A stretch of 64,000 bases of DNA from Rotaria sordida (taxonomy: Eukaryota; Rotifera; Eurotatoria; Philodinida; Philodinidae), in contig CAJNOL010001272.1 of NCBI GenBank assembly GCA_905250125.1, positions 1 through 64,000 on the forward strand, in the 5' to 3' direction. Position 1 is the stretch's first letter, and each line of letters begins with the position of its first letter. The notes beneath the pieces are model-generated. The model was not told the origin of the DNA, ran no database searches, and saw only the letters and a list, made by a program, of their open reading frames with translations. The position numbers and the translations under genes were made by a program. Of the stretch, positions 25,257 to 38,290 are shown one piece after another.

Positions 25257-28200
25257 ATGCTTGTCTTAACAGTGCTATTTTTTGTATTGGTACTCTCGTG
25301 CAAAAGCTTCTTTTATATCTATAATACTGATGGTGATGAACTTACGGGCGAGTACGATTGTCTACTTACTATCGACAGTTATATGGATATGACCACTGGA
25401 GAGTATTGTCGTCGACTACCATATGAAACATTGTCTTCGTCATTTGGAATTTGGCAGATGATGAAGCGGAACGAGACTTGTTTGGAGACGAAGATCACGT
25501 TTGATGAACTGCAACAGCGAAACGTAACCAGTGCTGATCTACTTGCTTCGTTCGCACCGATTGACTTAATTGACAAATACGAAAGATTTTTGCGGCAAGG
25601 TGGAAGCAGTAACGAAACAGCAACTCTTCAGGATTACTTCTGCAATTGTACGAATGCCCAGCGACAAGCATTTGGGCGCAATTGTGAATACGCTTTCAGA
25701 CTTCAGTTGACCCAAGGCGAACTAAAGAAACATCCACTTTTTCGATTTCAAAGAATCATCGATATGCTGTTCATATTGTCAGGTCAAAGCAGTCCGCAAA
25801 AATTTGTATACACAAAAGGCACGTGCTATACAGGTCTACCTGAATGTCGCATGAATGCTCCTGATCTTTGTCTTCATTGGAATCAAATCTGTGACGGTAA
25901 GTGAAAATCATTTAACATCATAAGAGACGATTTGAATACAGCAGATCGGATGTAACTGGTTATGTGTGAGATAGCTAGTACTCTGTTCTGCAAAGAATGT
26001 CAAAGTGTAGCCAGCATCAAGACTTTTTTTTTGATAAAACTTTAGACAATACCGTGATTGCTGCAATATCATTGACTGCATATAACGAATCACTTCGTCA
26101 ATGTATGATTGCTGTCGAAGAATCTTGCTATTGGAAGAGTCTATCCTGCATTGTTTAGTTTTTTCCAGATGACTCTTGCGTAATTCTGACTAACAAAACA
26201 CGATCCTTAAGAGAGGGTCCGCGAGAGGACCACCATACTCTCCATATAGGTCGCCGGGGAAAAAATTTTTTTTTTCGATTTTATTTTCTTAAATGATAGG
26301 TCTAGGTAAACTATAGTTAAATCCAAAATATTAGCGCATTTGGTTTTACCTATGAAAAATGCGAGCTAAAACAAGTTTAAGAGGGTCAAAATTGACCCTA
26401 AAAAGTCGCTAAAAATGGGTGTGCTCAGTATTTTGATATTTTCTCATGAATGGTTTGACCGTTTGAGATCGGGCACATCTCATTAGATAGGGGATAGTAT
26501 AGGCTACAAATTTATCCTATTTCGATGGTTCATATCTGGCATAAAAGAAACGCTATAGATCCAAAACCTTCAAAATTCCAAGAAATTCTACACTCTGAGA
26601 TAGCAGTATTTTGGGTTTTTCTTGAGTAGTGCAAGCGATGCCAAACTTCTTTTTTAACTAGACATAGATCTCTTCAAGATACATCTTTTGACATTAAATT
26701 GTCAAGACGGAAAAACTAGGGGGCCAAGTTAGCATGGATCACACTGTCCCCTACCCTACCTAGTCACCGTTGATCCTACCCCACAAAGACATATAATGTC
26801 TACAGAAATCACGAAAATTGACTTCAGATTCGTGTTCAGTTTGAAAAACTGACTTAGATAGGATATTTTAGATTGATTCCTTATTTGTACCAAGTGTGTT
26901 AATGACTATGGGTCCACTTTATGGCTATATGATACACATATGCAACGGTGTTTTGATAATAATTCAACAATAATAATAGCTATCGGGTTCTGATTTTTAC
27001 CATTCGGTACCCCTTTTTGAAAGTTAAAAAAAAAAACTTTTCAAACTCAAAAACTACTGACGAGTTGAGACGTGCCGAGCCACATTGCTCTCGGAGCACA
27101 TTTTTATGCATTTTTGCTCCCTACTTAGCCACTTTTTCGTTACAAAACAAAAGTTTAAGCGAAAACCAATATCATATTCGGAATCAGAGTTAAAAACTGA
27201 GTCGATCGATGTATGTTTGAAAGATTTCTGAGAAAAAAATTTTCCTATGAGAAAATGACCTTGTACTTCCCCACACGGTTCATGAAAAAATAATTTTTTT
27301 CAAAAGTGCCATTTATCGTGTGGAATGAAATAGCTGAGCTTCTCAAATTTCAAAAAAAGTGAAATCACAAAAGACTAAACGGCAAAAGCGCCATTTTGAG
27401 GGAAATCATTTTTTCATAAACCCTGAGGGGGAGTACAGGGTCATTTTTTCATAGGAAAACTTTTTTTCTCAAAAACTTTTGAAACATATGTAGATCGACT
27501 CAGTTTTTAACTCTGATTCCGAATATGACATTGGTTTTGATCCAAATGTTGTTTTGTAACGCAAAAGGGGGTAAACAGGGGGCAAAATGCATAAAATCGT
27601 GCTCCAAGACCAATGTGTCTCGATATGGCTCAGGTGATCAAGAGTTATAAGCTTGGAAAATATATAGTTTTGTAGCTTTTGAAAAGGGCTATCAAATGGC
27701 AAAAACCCGAACTTGATAACTATTAATATTGGTAAATTATTATCAAAACACTGTGTTATATACCTATTATACTTGTACGAAGTAGACCTATGATCTTCAG
27801 CACGCTTGGTACAAATAAGGAATCAATCTAAAATATCCTATCTAAGTCAGTTTTTCAAACTGAACACGAATCTGAAGTCAATTTTCGTGATTTCTGTAGA
27901 CATTATATGTCTTTGTGGGGTAGGATCAACGGTGACTAGGTAGGGTAGGGGACAGTGTGATCCATGCTAACTTGGCCCCCTAGTTTTTCCGTCTTGACAA
28001 TTTAATGTCAAAAGATGTATCTTGAAGAGATCTATGTCTAGTTAAAAAAGAAGTTTGGTATCGCTTGCACCACTCAAGAAAAGCCCAAAATACTGCTATC
28101 CTAGAGTGTCGAATTTCTTGAGATTTGGAAGGTTTTTGATCTATAGAATTTCTTTTATCCTAGATATGAATCATCGAAATTGGGTAAATTTGTAGCCTAT

Positions 28201-31200
28201 ACTGTTTCCTATCTAAGTAGATGTGCCCGATTTCAAATGGTCAAACCATTCATGAGAAAATGTCAAAATACTGAGCACACCCATTTTTAGCGACTGTTTA
28301 GGGTCAATTTTGACCCTCTTAAACTTGTTTTAGCTCGCATTTTTCATAGGTAAAACCAAATGCGCTAATATTTTGGATTTAACTATAGTTTACCTAGACC
28401 TATCATTTAAGAAAATAAAATCGAAAAAAAAATTTTTTCCCCGGCGATCTATATGGTGGTCTTCTCGCGGACCCTCTCTCAATAGATACTTTGAGGCTTT
28501 GATGTTTCGCATTGTTCCATCAGAGATTACGAATCTAAAAAATACCGTCCTGCAAATGAGCACTAGAATTTGTGAAAAGCTCTTGATACCTGAGCTAACA
28601 TAAAGGAGATTCGAACAATCTTCAATGTGGTAGGTATTGTGATACCTAGGCAAAAATGTGTAAGTCATACACAATTCGAGACGGGATGCCGTTTCTTAGA
28701 AAAGAGTCATGCTGTAATTACATGTTTTCGTCTGTTGAAATAAAATCTACAGTGATTACGTTTAATACATTAACTCTTTGAGGACCACTGCTCAACTAGT
28801 GGACGAGATTTCTTTAAGACTTTATATTTGATATAGGCAGCGTATATTGTTGATATTTTCATCAAAACATTTAAAAAAATCTTTAAAGTCCATTTCGAAT
28901 CATCTTCTTGAGATAGTAGTGTGAATGTGGGTATGAGTGAGAGTGAGAGCTATTTCTTCAACGAAACCCGCCCCCACAAGCACACTCGCACTCACCCAAC
29001 CCTCTTTCAATATTAGTGTTAACTACGTGATACTTAGTCAGTTGGATAAAAAAAAAGTTGGTGTTAATTTTCCTATTAACCTTCAACTAGTTTACAACAT
29101 TTTTGAAAAAAATAACAGCTGATACAGAGATTTTCTAGAGTATGAAAGATTTTGCTGCAAGTTCTGCAGAAGTATGTCATATTTGAAACGGTAACTCAGA
29201 CCGCTCTCATCTGTGTAAGACATAATTCTTTTTAAACTTGGACTCGAACATTGATTTTTTGTTTATTGTCTGTACTTGAATACGTAGGAGAAATTGACTG
29301 TGAAGATGGCAGTGACGAGATTTCGTGTTTGGCTCTCGAGCTTATCCAGTGTCATCCTGCGAATGAATATCGTTGTCGGCAAGGTGGATGCATACCTCGA
29401 GTGGCTGCTTTTGATAATATCTATGATTGCAATGATTTATCTGATGAGTTACATGTGCCTCGAAAATTTGGAGAGACTGCCGTGAAAAACAGAGGTTGCA
29501 GTAATTGGCCGTTCGCTTTTTGCTTCGACCATGCATGCGGATCGGGTTGGTTTAGCTGTGGAGATGGAACCTGCACATCACTAGTGTGGACTAAGCATGT
29601 TTGTGGAACAAAACGTGACTTCTACTACGTGCGCAATGTTCTCTCCTCTCCATATCCATTCAAAACGATCGAATCGAGAACATGCTGGATGTTTGCTCTT
29701 AAGCGACTGGGTTTCGCTCAGCTATTCTTTCCAGAGCATACAGCGTCATCTTTTGATAATCACACTTGCAATGATGAGTTCATTTTATTTCCCGTCTATC
29801 ATCCTATTGCACATCCTTCGGTTCACTTCTTGTACAGCGTTGAGCGCTCATTCGATCCATTCATTACGCCCGACTATGTCTGCTATAACGCACAAGTGTG
29901 TCATGAAAAACTAAACCGATCTTCAGAAAAAATTTTCAATCGCTCGTGCAGTCGATGGAAAGACATCGTGGAGAATTCTACTCGTGAGTACACAAAAGCC
30001 GACTGGGATTTGCTCATATTCGAAATTCGACAAATATTTTACGAATGCATTATTCCGAAAAACACAACGATATCAACAACTACAGGCAAGAGTGACACAT
30101 TCATATTGTTCGATTGCGGCTCAAAGCTGATTTCGAAGCATCGGCTGAATGACGGTCATATTGATTGTAGAGAAAAGGTAGACGAACGAGCTGAGAGAGA
30201 CACATGTGCATTAGGTCTGGCTGATCGATTTCAGTGTTTGAACGATTCACATCAATGTATTCCACGCATTCAACTCGCAGACGAAATCCAGCATTGCTTA
30301 GATGGATCAGACGAAATCAAATATTTTGCTTGCGCTCAATCAAGCAATTACGGATGTCGATGGCGGCGAGGTTCGTTGGTCGATCTCACCTATGTAGGAA
30401 GCTTCGATCAGCTGTGCAATGGTTTTATCGATATTCAAATTGGCAACGATACCGATGAATCAGATTGTCCGCCCACTTGGATATCGAACTGTAACTCGTC
30501 CATCACGCGTTGTGATCGTAGTTGGCATTGCCAAGATGGCCATGATGAATTACAATGTCATATTTATCCTTCTACAGTCATTCCTAATGAACCTGACATA
30601 TTCTATCCTTACTATCAACTGTGTAACAGAGAGAACGAATTCTATTGTGTCAATCGAACCAGTGGCAAAATGGAATGTTTCTTATCGGAGTTGGCCGGTG
30701 ATGGACATGAGCATTGTGTTGGCGCTGTAGACGAACGTGTTGGTGGTTTTTGTCAAAAAAAGTAATTAGTATGAGATAGAAATCTATAACTGATATATTT
30801 CCTACGGGTACTTTCCAGTTTAGCGCCGGACATGGAAACGAAGATGTGTCTTCGGCTCTATGACTTTGTTTGACTCAGTCGAATAAAGTCAAATCGAACT
30901 AAATATGTTTTGAAGAAAATAGATTTGGTCTTATCGCATCTTTTCCTAATCAAAGTTAAACAAATCGAATTTAAAAGGATGCGTCCGAATAAGTAGCACT
31001 GCTTGCTCTCTAAGGTGGCGACAGTAATACAAAATTTGAGCAAAATGTTTTTCGCCGATGTTATGGTATAGTTAGATGGAGCTCGCCAATTTGCCGATAC
31101 AAATAATGTTTTCAAAATTTTCGAATTGATTTTTCTATAAAAAATTTCGAAAATAGCGTTAAAGTAATATGTCGCCATTTTACATATGACTTGTGCGTTG

Positions 31201-34200
31201 CAATTGTATATATTTAATTGAGGTTCAATTTTCCCAAAAATCTTTAATTTATATTTCCAATAGAATTTGATATAAAAAAGTACTTAAAATAGATTTGAAA
31301 GATTAAAAGTTGAATAGTTAGATATAAAAGTCTTCAGAGGTGCCACTGTCCAATACATCGACTCCCCATAGACAAACATTGTACCGATAAGTTTTTCATA
31401 GTCATAACTGTAATATACGTAACAGAAAAAAAAGGTATGCGTTTCGGACAAGCTCCTTCCTGTCTTGAGAAAACCGTATTTATTTGGATATTCATGAGGA
31501 GACCTCAGAAAACTGACAAAGTTATGTTATTATTTAGCATTTTTTATTATCATACCTCACTTATTAAGTGAAACAAATATCAAATTCAGAATTAGCACAA
31601 AAAACTGCATCGGAATAAATATATTTCATCAAAATCAATTTCTTATGAAAAATTGACGTTAGGGGACCCACAGACAAGGTTTTTGAAAAAGTGCTGACGA
31701 GAAGCGCAGAGTGAGCCTTGCAGAAAACATTGTTGTGATGAGGTATATTTATTTCGATGTAGGTTTTTTGCATTAATTCTGAATATGGTATTTGTTATAC
31801 TCAATAAGTGAGATATGATAATAAAAAGCGCTAAGTAATAACGCCTTACTTGATTGGAAAACATGCTTAATTGACCGAACTGTTTTTAAGTGCGAAAGAT
31901 AACATTTTAGCATTGATTCGGACTCATAAATTTACGGACACTTGGAAAGCTTTATGATATCTAGGGCTGTTCCGAACAGAAAGTGACCTCAGAATTTTGA
32001 AGTTTTCGTTTTTCCCTAGGCAGTTTTCAGCGTTTTTTTCGTTTTTTTTTCCATTTTTCCAAATTCATTCGGCCTTCTAATCCCAGTTAATTTTAGAAAA
32101 AACATTTCGATTACTTCTCTAAATCGTTGACCCTCTCCTTCCAATCTTAGCGATCTCGGGGCACCCCACACCCACTCTTATTGAAGATGGAGGATTTGAA
32201 GAAATTTCCAGGAGTACAACAAAATTTAAGAAAAAGCCACTGTTAGAAAATGAAATTCTAGAAGATCTAAAGAAAGATCGATGAAAATGGTGCTCTGCTG
32301 GAAGTACTATAGGGTGTGAGTGTTGATGTGGATGTGAGTGCAGGTGTGGATCAGAGATGGAACCGGTTTATTTTTTTTCAGACTCCTACCGATACCAGTC
32401 TACCGATAGTAAATAGGATACAGATGATACGTCGGTTTATCAAGAAAATCCGACCTACCGAAAAATATCGATCTACAGACAACAAACCGATGCTCAAAAC
32501 GAAACCTTGTTCCATAGTTAACTCTCTTGAGGGTGTGGGTGTGGGTGTTTTCTTCTTTATACTCACATCTCACACCCGCACCCACACTTGATGAAGTCTA
32601 AAAGTAGCTCGGAACTCTTCATCATACTTGTGAGAATTAATCGATCCTTTCTCGAAAGATATGAAGCAGGCTTGGTGTAGTATGAGAGAAAGAATCTGTA
32701 TATACGAAGAATTCGAGTACTACAAATTTTTCTTGCTATGACTTTCCCATGCGTAACATTTCCACGCTCAACACTTCCGTGAAAACTGTTTTTTTTTGTT
32801 TCTTATGTAATAAATTACTGCATTTGTTAAAATTTAATTAACTGTTCTGTGAGTGTGGATTTGGATGCGGGGTGTTCATGTCGATCCCATAAAGACAAGG
32901 TTCCGAAAAAACACGCTTCTTGCGTTTTTTAAACCATCGTTAGTGAATCACAGTTGCGGTTCCATTTTGAGCGTTTAAACGCGTTTCTGCAAATTTTTAT
33001 CTGCTTGAGGTTCAGGTGTAAGCGTCGAATGTGGATGTGAATTTTGGGGCGTGATTGGAAGGTTTTGGTGTGAATTTCACTTTCGGAGTTGGCTTGGTTG
33101 TAGAGTATGAGCGTCAGAATTCCTCTTCCTACGGGTGCAGTTCCTAAGAAACGGGAATTCCCCTCGAAAATTCGTTCCCAAGCGTTTTTGGTCATACATA
33201 TTCTTTCAATGTGGATCAAGTCACTATGGATTTATGGCCTTCTCGGCATGGGAAACCGCGCTGCATTCCCAGTTCGTAGGAACGGGATCTTACATAAGAT
33301 TTGCGGCTCTTGAGAATAGAACCAGAAACTGCCATCCTTCATTGTAGGGTGCAGCTCTAGGCTTCGGAATTGGTTTGAGCTTTTAGGGTGTGGTCGTAGA
33401 CAGCAGAGTTTCTGCTCTCTTCAATCCATTGCAACACACACCGAAACCCTACAGTCATATCCAGAGAATAGTTAATGAAACTTTATGAAATGTATTAACT
33501 TAACGCAGAAAAAAAACATTTTTCACAGAAGTTTTGCATGCGGTAGTGTTGACGCAGCAATGTCTCGCGTGGAAGTTTTGTGTGACCCGAATTTTCAATG
33601 TTGTGCAGTTGAATAGGATCGAAACGCATTGGGTCCAACCAAACATGGTTCAGTCAAATTGAATCGAGTCGAGCCTTTTGAAATCGGTTTCTATCTCTGG
33701 ATTGGATACTCTTCTGTTTATTAAGTAACTGAACTGAAATTAGAACAATTTAGGATTTATTTTATTTGCATTTTAAAGCAGTGCTTAATAAGAATATTTC
33801 TTGCACCATGGCAGTTCACATAACACTGGCAAGTACACGAACCCTTGTGTTACTTTTCTTCAGTCATATTATTAAAAATTATTCTTTTCTTCGTTTCCGT
33901 TTAGATACCCGTTTGATAAAAGTCGTCGATTTCGTTGTGGCAACTCAAGCATATGCATATCTCCCAGAGCTCTATGCGATGGAGTGAACGATTGCCCTTT
34001 TGATAGTGGTGAAGATGAAAGAATACTATGCCCATGGCGACCGATTGAAGTGAGCAGTGGGCAACGCGGTCATTTCTTATGTAAAGATGGAAAGTTCCTA
34101 TCCATGGATGAACGATGCGATGGGTTTCCGCAGTGTGATGACTTCGAAGACGAATATTTCTGTGATTTGAACGAACCGAAGTTTGGAGATACACCGCCAA

Positions 34201-36956
34201 TGAGTGCATCATATTTGACAGACATTGTTGTTTTTCCACCAACATCCAGGACCATGATATATCCAACAAGCAGTACCTCGCTCGATGAACAATACCTAGA
34301 ATGGCGTCGAAGTGCACAGGTTGCTAAACACAGTGCGAGATCTTTTATTTCAGCGGCTCAATCACTGGCTCATTCGACCAGCGAGCAAGAGCGTAGTTTG
34401 TTCCAAAAAAGAGCGTCTACCGTACCAAGCAATCCTGAGCAAATGCGTCAGTATATCGCATGGTATTGCAATGGAGGTGGCATTCTTGTGCGTCATTTCG
34501 GGCGACCAGATACATGCCTATGTGCATTCGGTTACTACGGTTATCGTTGCGAGTTTCAACGACGCCGTGTATCCATTACCTCTCGTTTAGATACTTCCGA
34601 TACTTACACGGACAGTACTATTGTTCTGAGGCTTGTCTTCTTTCTCTTTGCTGTGAATGAATCCAATGGGGAAAACATCCTACTTGACCAACAAACTCAG
34701 ATCATCGTACCCTATACAAAACGTTATAACGCAAAGAAAAACTTCGTCGAACGTTACCGCGTGCCATTACTCTTTCCCGTGAGTAATGATCATCAGCAGC
34801 GGGCGCAGTCCTATTTCTTTCGAATCCATGCTTACCTTATTGACAATATATCCGTTGAATTTCAAGCCGGATGGCATTTCGATCTTCCCTATTCGACGAT
34901 TTTACCGGTGCAAATGGTCTCACTCCAACTTGTTCTACTGTCAAAAGCAGTGCAAATTGGCACTTGTAATCATGGAAAACTCATCCCATTTACAAACCTG
35001 CCGAACAAAGTATGGTGTCACTGCAATCAAGGTTGGACAGGCGTGAATTGTGATCAATCAGACACTGCATGTCATTCCAATGCATGCGCTTCTGGATCGA
35101 TGTGTTTGAGAAAGACCGCCAGGGTACCGTTCTGCTTGTGTCCACTTAATCTATTCGGTCCGACTTGCCATCTATCTACGACCTACATGTGCAATCCGTC
35201 AACTTGCCTGAACAATGGTACATGCGTTGCATTAAATGAATATTCATGGATCTTGTCTAATCGATATCATTGTATTTGTCCCAAAGAATTCACCGGACAA
35301 TATTGTCATATCAGAGCCATTCCCATCAACATCAACTTTGATCGAACATTGTTTTCCACTTATCAACACGCAACTGCATTAGCTATTCATTTCGCTTTTA
35401 TTATTGTAGAAACTCCGCCAGCTAGTCTCGAAGAATCCTATAGACGTGTTCTGCATCATGTTGCTCTCGACAAACCGTTGCCAACTATGTATTTGAATCC
35501 TGATTTGCATGATATTGACTTTGGCTTTGTACGACTGTTTACTAGCTCAAATGACATTTTTGGTCAGTACTATTTGATTTTGAGTAACAATACGCATAGC
35601 TTTTTCCAATCAAGCGCTGCCAGGGTTCGTAAAATCGATACGACAGTTTTAATGCGAAACCGATGCCCATATGTAAAACACTTATTCAATACCAGCGTTT
35701 TAAATTTAACACCGTTGCAACGAATGAAGTTTTACCAAGAACCCTGCCGTCAAAACTCGAGACTTGTGTGCTTTCATGATGAGTGGAACATATGCATATG
35801 TAATCGTAATCGAATTACTCAGTGTTTTCTTTTTGTTCATCACACGACTAACTGTAGTATGGAATATTCATGCATGAATGGTGGCCAATGTCTACAAGAT
35901 GACGAGCTGAATAATCCACTCCAGTACTTATGCATCTGTCCAGAATGTTATTTCGGTGACCTATGCCAGTTTACAACGTCGGAGTATTCAATATCGCTTG
36001 ATGCACTTCTCGGCCCAAACCTGTATCGAAATAATCAATCTTTGAAAAAGCAACCGCTGCTTATTCACCTGTTATTTGCTCTTGCGACTGTTCTATTCAT
36101 TATTGGTTTTACAATGAATACACTCGTCGTTATGCTCTTCGCGGTACAAGAAAGATGTCGAGAGACTGGTTGTGCCTTTTATATCATGGCATCTTCAATC
36201 TTTGGCACGACTAGTCTTTTCATCCTCACTCTCAAAATCGCTTCATTATTACTGACGTCAGAGTCATTGTCGAATACAGTCAGTTGTCTGTGCATTGAGT
36301 ATTTTCTGAAGTTCACTCCCACTGTTAGCAACTGGCTCAATGCTTGTGTTTCTCTGGAACGCATGTGGGCGATACATGCAGGCAGTGGCTTCGCAAAAAC
36401 AAACAGTAAACTTGTGGCCAAAATTGTTATTATCTGCCTCTCAATATTTATTGGCGCAAGTCTAATACATGATCCTCTTCATCGTCAATTGATTGTTGAT
36501 CCACGCCTTGACGGAAATCGACATCCATGGTGTGTCATTCAATTTCCTCAACACCAAGTTCGAGTCTTTAATATGATCACCCACCTTCTTCATTATCTTA
36601 TCCCTCTAGCCATTAATCTCATCTCGACCATTAATCTTGTGATGAACTTAGCTCGAATGAAGGCTCGAGTTAAGAAACAAACCTACAATCTATCACTACG
36701 CGAACAACTGGTTACTTACAAGCATTTGATTATCGGTCCTGTTGTGCTTGCTTTGCTTGCTGCGCCACACCTTGTCTTTGCTCTTGTTTTTACTTGTATA
36801 TCATCTAAAACACCCAGCTGGCAATCTAATCTTCTTCTGACTGGCTATTTCATCGCTTTTCTACCTCAAACTAGTACGTTCCTCATATTTGTACTCCCAT
36901 CGCGAATCTACAAACAAGAATTAGTCATTCTGTGGAAAAAGTTGCGCCGCTCATGA
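25257..36956 (+). CDS. LDLa/EGF-repeat rhodopsin-like 7TM receptor
   Basis: Exons 25257-25896, 29288-30761 and 33905-36956 join in frame (phases 1 and 2) to 1721 residues. A signal peptide (LTVLFFVLVLSC) starts the protein. LDLa modules follow; the first is completed across the splice as ICDG|EIDCEDGSDE, and others include CRQGGCIPRV, HCLDGSDE, ALCDGVNDC and ERCDGFPQCDDFEDEYF. Then come at least three EGF modules (CHCNQGWTGVNC, CICPKEFTGQYC, CICPECYFGDLC). The C-terminal 300 residues are a 7TM domain: TM1 LATVLFIIGFTMNTLVVMLF, the TM3 end SLERMWAI where DRY is usual, and a TM7 ending LIFVLPSRIYK. This is a secretory-pathway, cell-surface receptor whose ectodomain should bind protein or lipid ligands. 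LGR and LDLa-GPCR relatives are known in animals, but I cannot name the subfamily. I chose the ATG because it precedes the signal peptide. Both introns exceed 3 kb, unlike those of its neighbours. Confidence 0.88.
26211..28478. mobile_element. 2.27-kb nearly complete palindrome (foldback element)
   Basis: It begins GAGAGGGTCCGCGAGAGGAC and ends GTCTTCTCGCGGACCCTCTC. Matching continues inward with small differences: CCTAGACCTATCATTTAAG (28395) mirrors CTTAAATGATAGGTCTAGG (26290), and TTAAAAACTGAGTCGATC (27190) mirrors GATCGACTCAGTTTTTAA (27493). The arms are about 1.08 kb and the unpaired centre about 110 bp near 27350. I found no transposase. It lies in intron 1 of the LDLa receptor. No target duplication is evident. 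Confidence 0.85.
28918..28998. repeat. telomere-like hairpin in receptor intron 1
   Basis: GTGTGAATGTGGGTATGAGT, then about 30 bp, then CCCGCCCCCACAAGCACACT. G-strand then C-strand. Confidence 0.7.
31013..31183. repeat. short MITE in receptor intron 2
   Basis: It begins TAAGGTGGCGACAGTAAT and ends ATATGTCGCCATTTTA, which are inverted (TAAnnTGGCGACA). It is about 170 bp and non-coding. Confidence 0.45.
31533..31838. repeat. foldback element in receptor intron 2
   Basis: TTTTTATTATCATACCTCAC at 31543 mirrors GTGAGATATGATAATAAAAA near 31810, and CAAATATCAAATTCAGAATT mirrors AATTCTGAATATGGTATTTG. The arms are about 100 bp and the loop about 100 bp. Confidence 0.8.
32312..32590. repeat. telomere-like tracts in receptor intron 2
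   Basis: A G-strand tract (GGTGTGAGTGTTGATGTGGA) at 32312-32350 is followed by a compact hairpin at 32528-32590: AGGGTGTGGGTGTGGGTG, then TTTCTTCTTTATAC, then CACACCCGCACCCACACTT. Confidence 0.75.
32352..33699. mobile_element. possible hAT-like element in receptor intron 2
   Basis: The left end CAGAGATGGAACCGGTTTA and right end AAATCGGTTTCTATCTCTG are inverted. They are flanked by GTGTGGAT (32344-32351) and GATTGGAT (33700-33707), a degenerate 8-bp duplication with two mismatches. No transposase is seen in its 1.35 kb. Reading frames around 33.1-33.3 kb in it are not recognisable. Confidence 0.4.
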
Positions 36957-37051
36957 ATTTTTGTCAGTTTTTAATTCAAACTGTACGCCTTTATGATGTA
37001 CAACACTTAACTCATACATTCTCATTATAATAAAATTAAAACAAATCAAAA

Positions 37052-37266
37052 CGAGGGTGTGGGGTGTGGGCGTGGGTGTGGGCGTGGGTGCTGGGTGTGG
37101 GTGTGTGGTGTGGGTGTGAGGTGTGGGGCGTAGGTGTGGGGTGTGAGGTGTGGGTGTGGGTGTGAGGTGTGGGGTGTGGGTGTGTGCTTGGATGTGTCGT
37201 CTTGGCATGTATACTCATACCCCCCCCCCCACCTACACCTTCACCCACACCCCACACTCCACACCC
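37052..37266. repeat. telomere-like hairpin
   Basis: About 145 bp of GTGTGGGGTGTGGGCGTGGG-type units lies upstream of the turn, which contains TGTCGTCTTGGCATGTATAC. After it come a 10-base C run and CCACCTACACCTTCACCCAC-type units. G-strand then C-strand. Confidence 0.9.
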
Positions 37267-37675
37267 TGGCCGTCGTCACACTCATAATATATTATATATT
37301 TTTCGCATCAACCGATCAGAATCTTAATAGAATTAATATAAATTTTGAGGTGGTACAAAAGGATGTACTATCATAGCTGATAGAGGTAAATGAGCCCACT
37401 TCGTTGTTATTGCCGGATGAAGTACGTCCAATGTAAACATTAGCCACGGCAAGATAAAAAACATAATTTTATATTTTTTGCAGTAACTTTGAATTGGTCT
37501 CCACTGATTAGAAATTCAAAATCATTTCATATAAATAAAAAATTGATCGGTACTCATGTCGGAAAAAGCAGAGGTTAAGACTTAGCACAGGAGAGTAACA
37601 AAACTGATGTTACAAAAAAAATTCAAGAATCTATTGTAAGAAATTCTTTTCAACTCATTCAGTCACATGTACTAG

Positions 37676-37847
37676 ATGTAAGTGTGGGTGGGTCTGGGTC
37701 TGAGTGGCAGTGTGGGTGTGGGGTGTGGAGCGTTGGGTGTGGGGTATGGAGCGTTGGCTGAGGTGTGGATGTGGGATGTCGGTGTGGGGATGGGTGTGCG
37801 TGTAGCTCTTTTCTTCGTCCACATCCACACCCACACCCTAATGGGTA
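37676..37847. repeat. telomere-like hairpin
   Basis: About 120 bp of G-strand units (GTGTGGGTGGGTCTGGGTC onward) is followed by TAGCTCTTTTCTTCG and then CCACATCCACACCCACACCC. The C-arm abuts the minisatellite that follows. Confidence 0.85.
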
Positions 37848-38290
37848 TCACTATAGGATAGGCCATGAGGACTTATGGATACCACCATAGGATAGACTAT
37901 ACAGATTTATTGGTACCATTATAGGATAGGCCATAAGGGTTTATATGTTCCCCTATAAGATAAGCCATGAGGACTTACGAATTTCTCTATAGGATGAATC
38001 ATGAAGACTTATGAATTTCCCTATAGGATAGACCAGGAGGACTTATGGGTACTCCATAGGATAGTAGATGAGAACTTACGGGTGTCACCATAGGATAGGC
38101 CATAAGGACTTATGGGTTCCCTATAGTATAACCCATAAGGATTTATGGGTACCCCCATACGAGGAGTGATCAGAAATTATGGGCACCCCGTAAGATAGGC
38201 CATTAGGACTGATCGGTACTTCTATACAATAGCCCTTGAGGACCTATTGATTCGGTCGTATGGTAGACCTTCAAGAGCTTCAAGTACATT
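37848..38290. repeat. 34-bp minisatellite, about 13 degenerate copies
   Basis: The unit is close to ACTATAGGATAGGCCATGAG followed by GACTTATGGGTACC. About thirteen consecutive copies of 33-35 bp can be laid out from 37849 to about 38288. Divergence is greatest at the right end. It starts directly where the telomere-like hairpin ends. Confidence 0.85.

Noticed and set aside
33107-33347. Two overlapping open frames of about 70 codons
   Set aside because: They lie inside a probable non-autonomous element in a receptor intron and show no domain.
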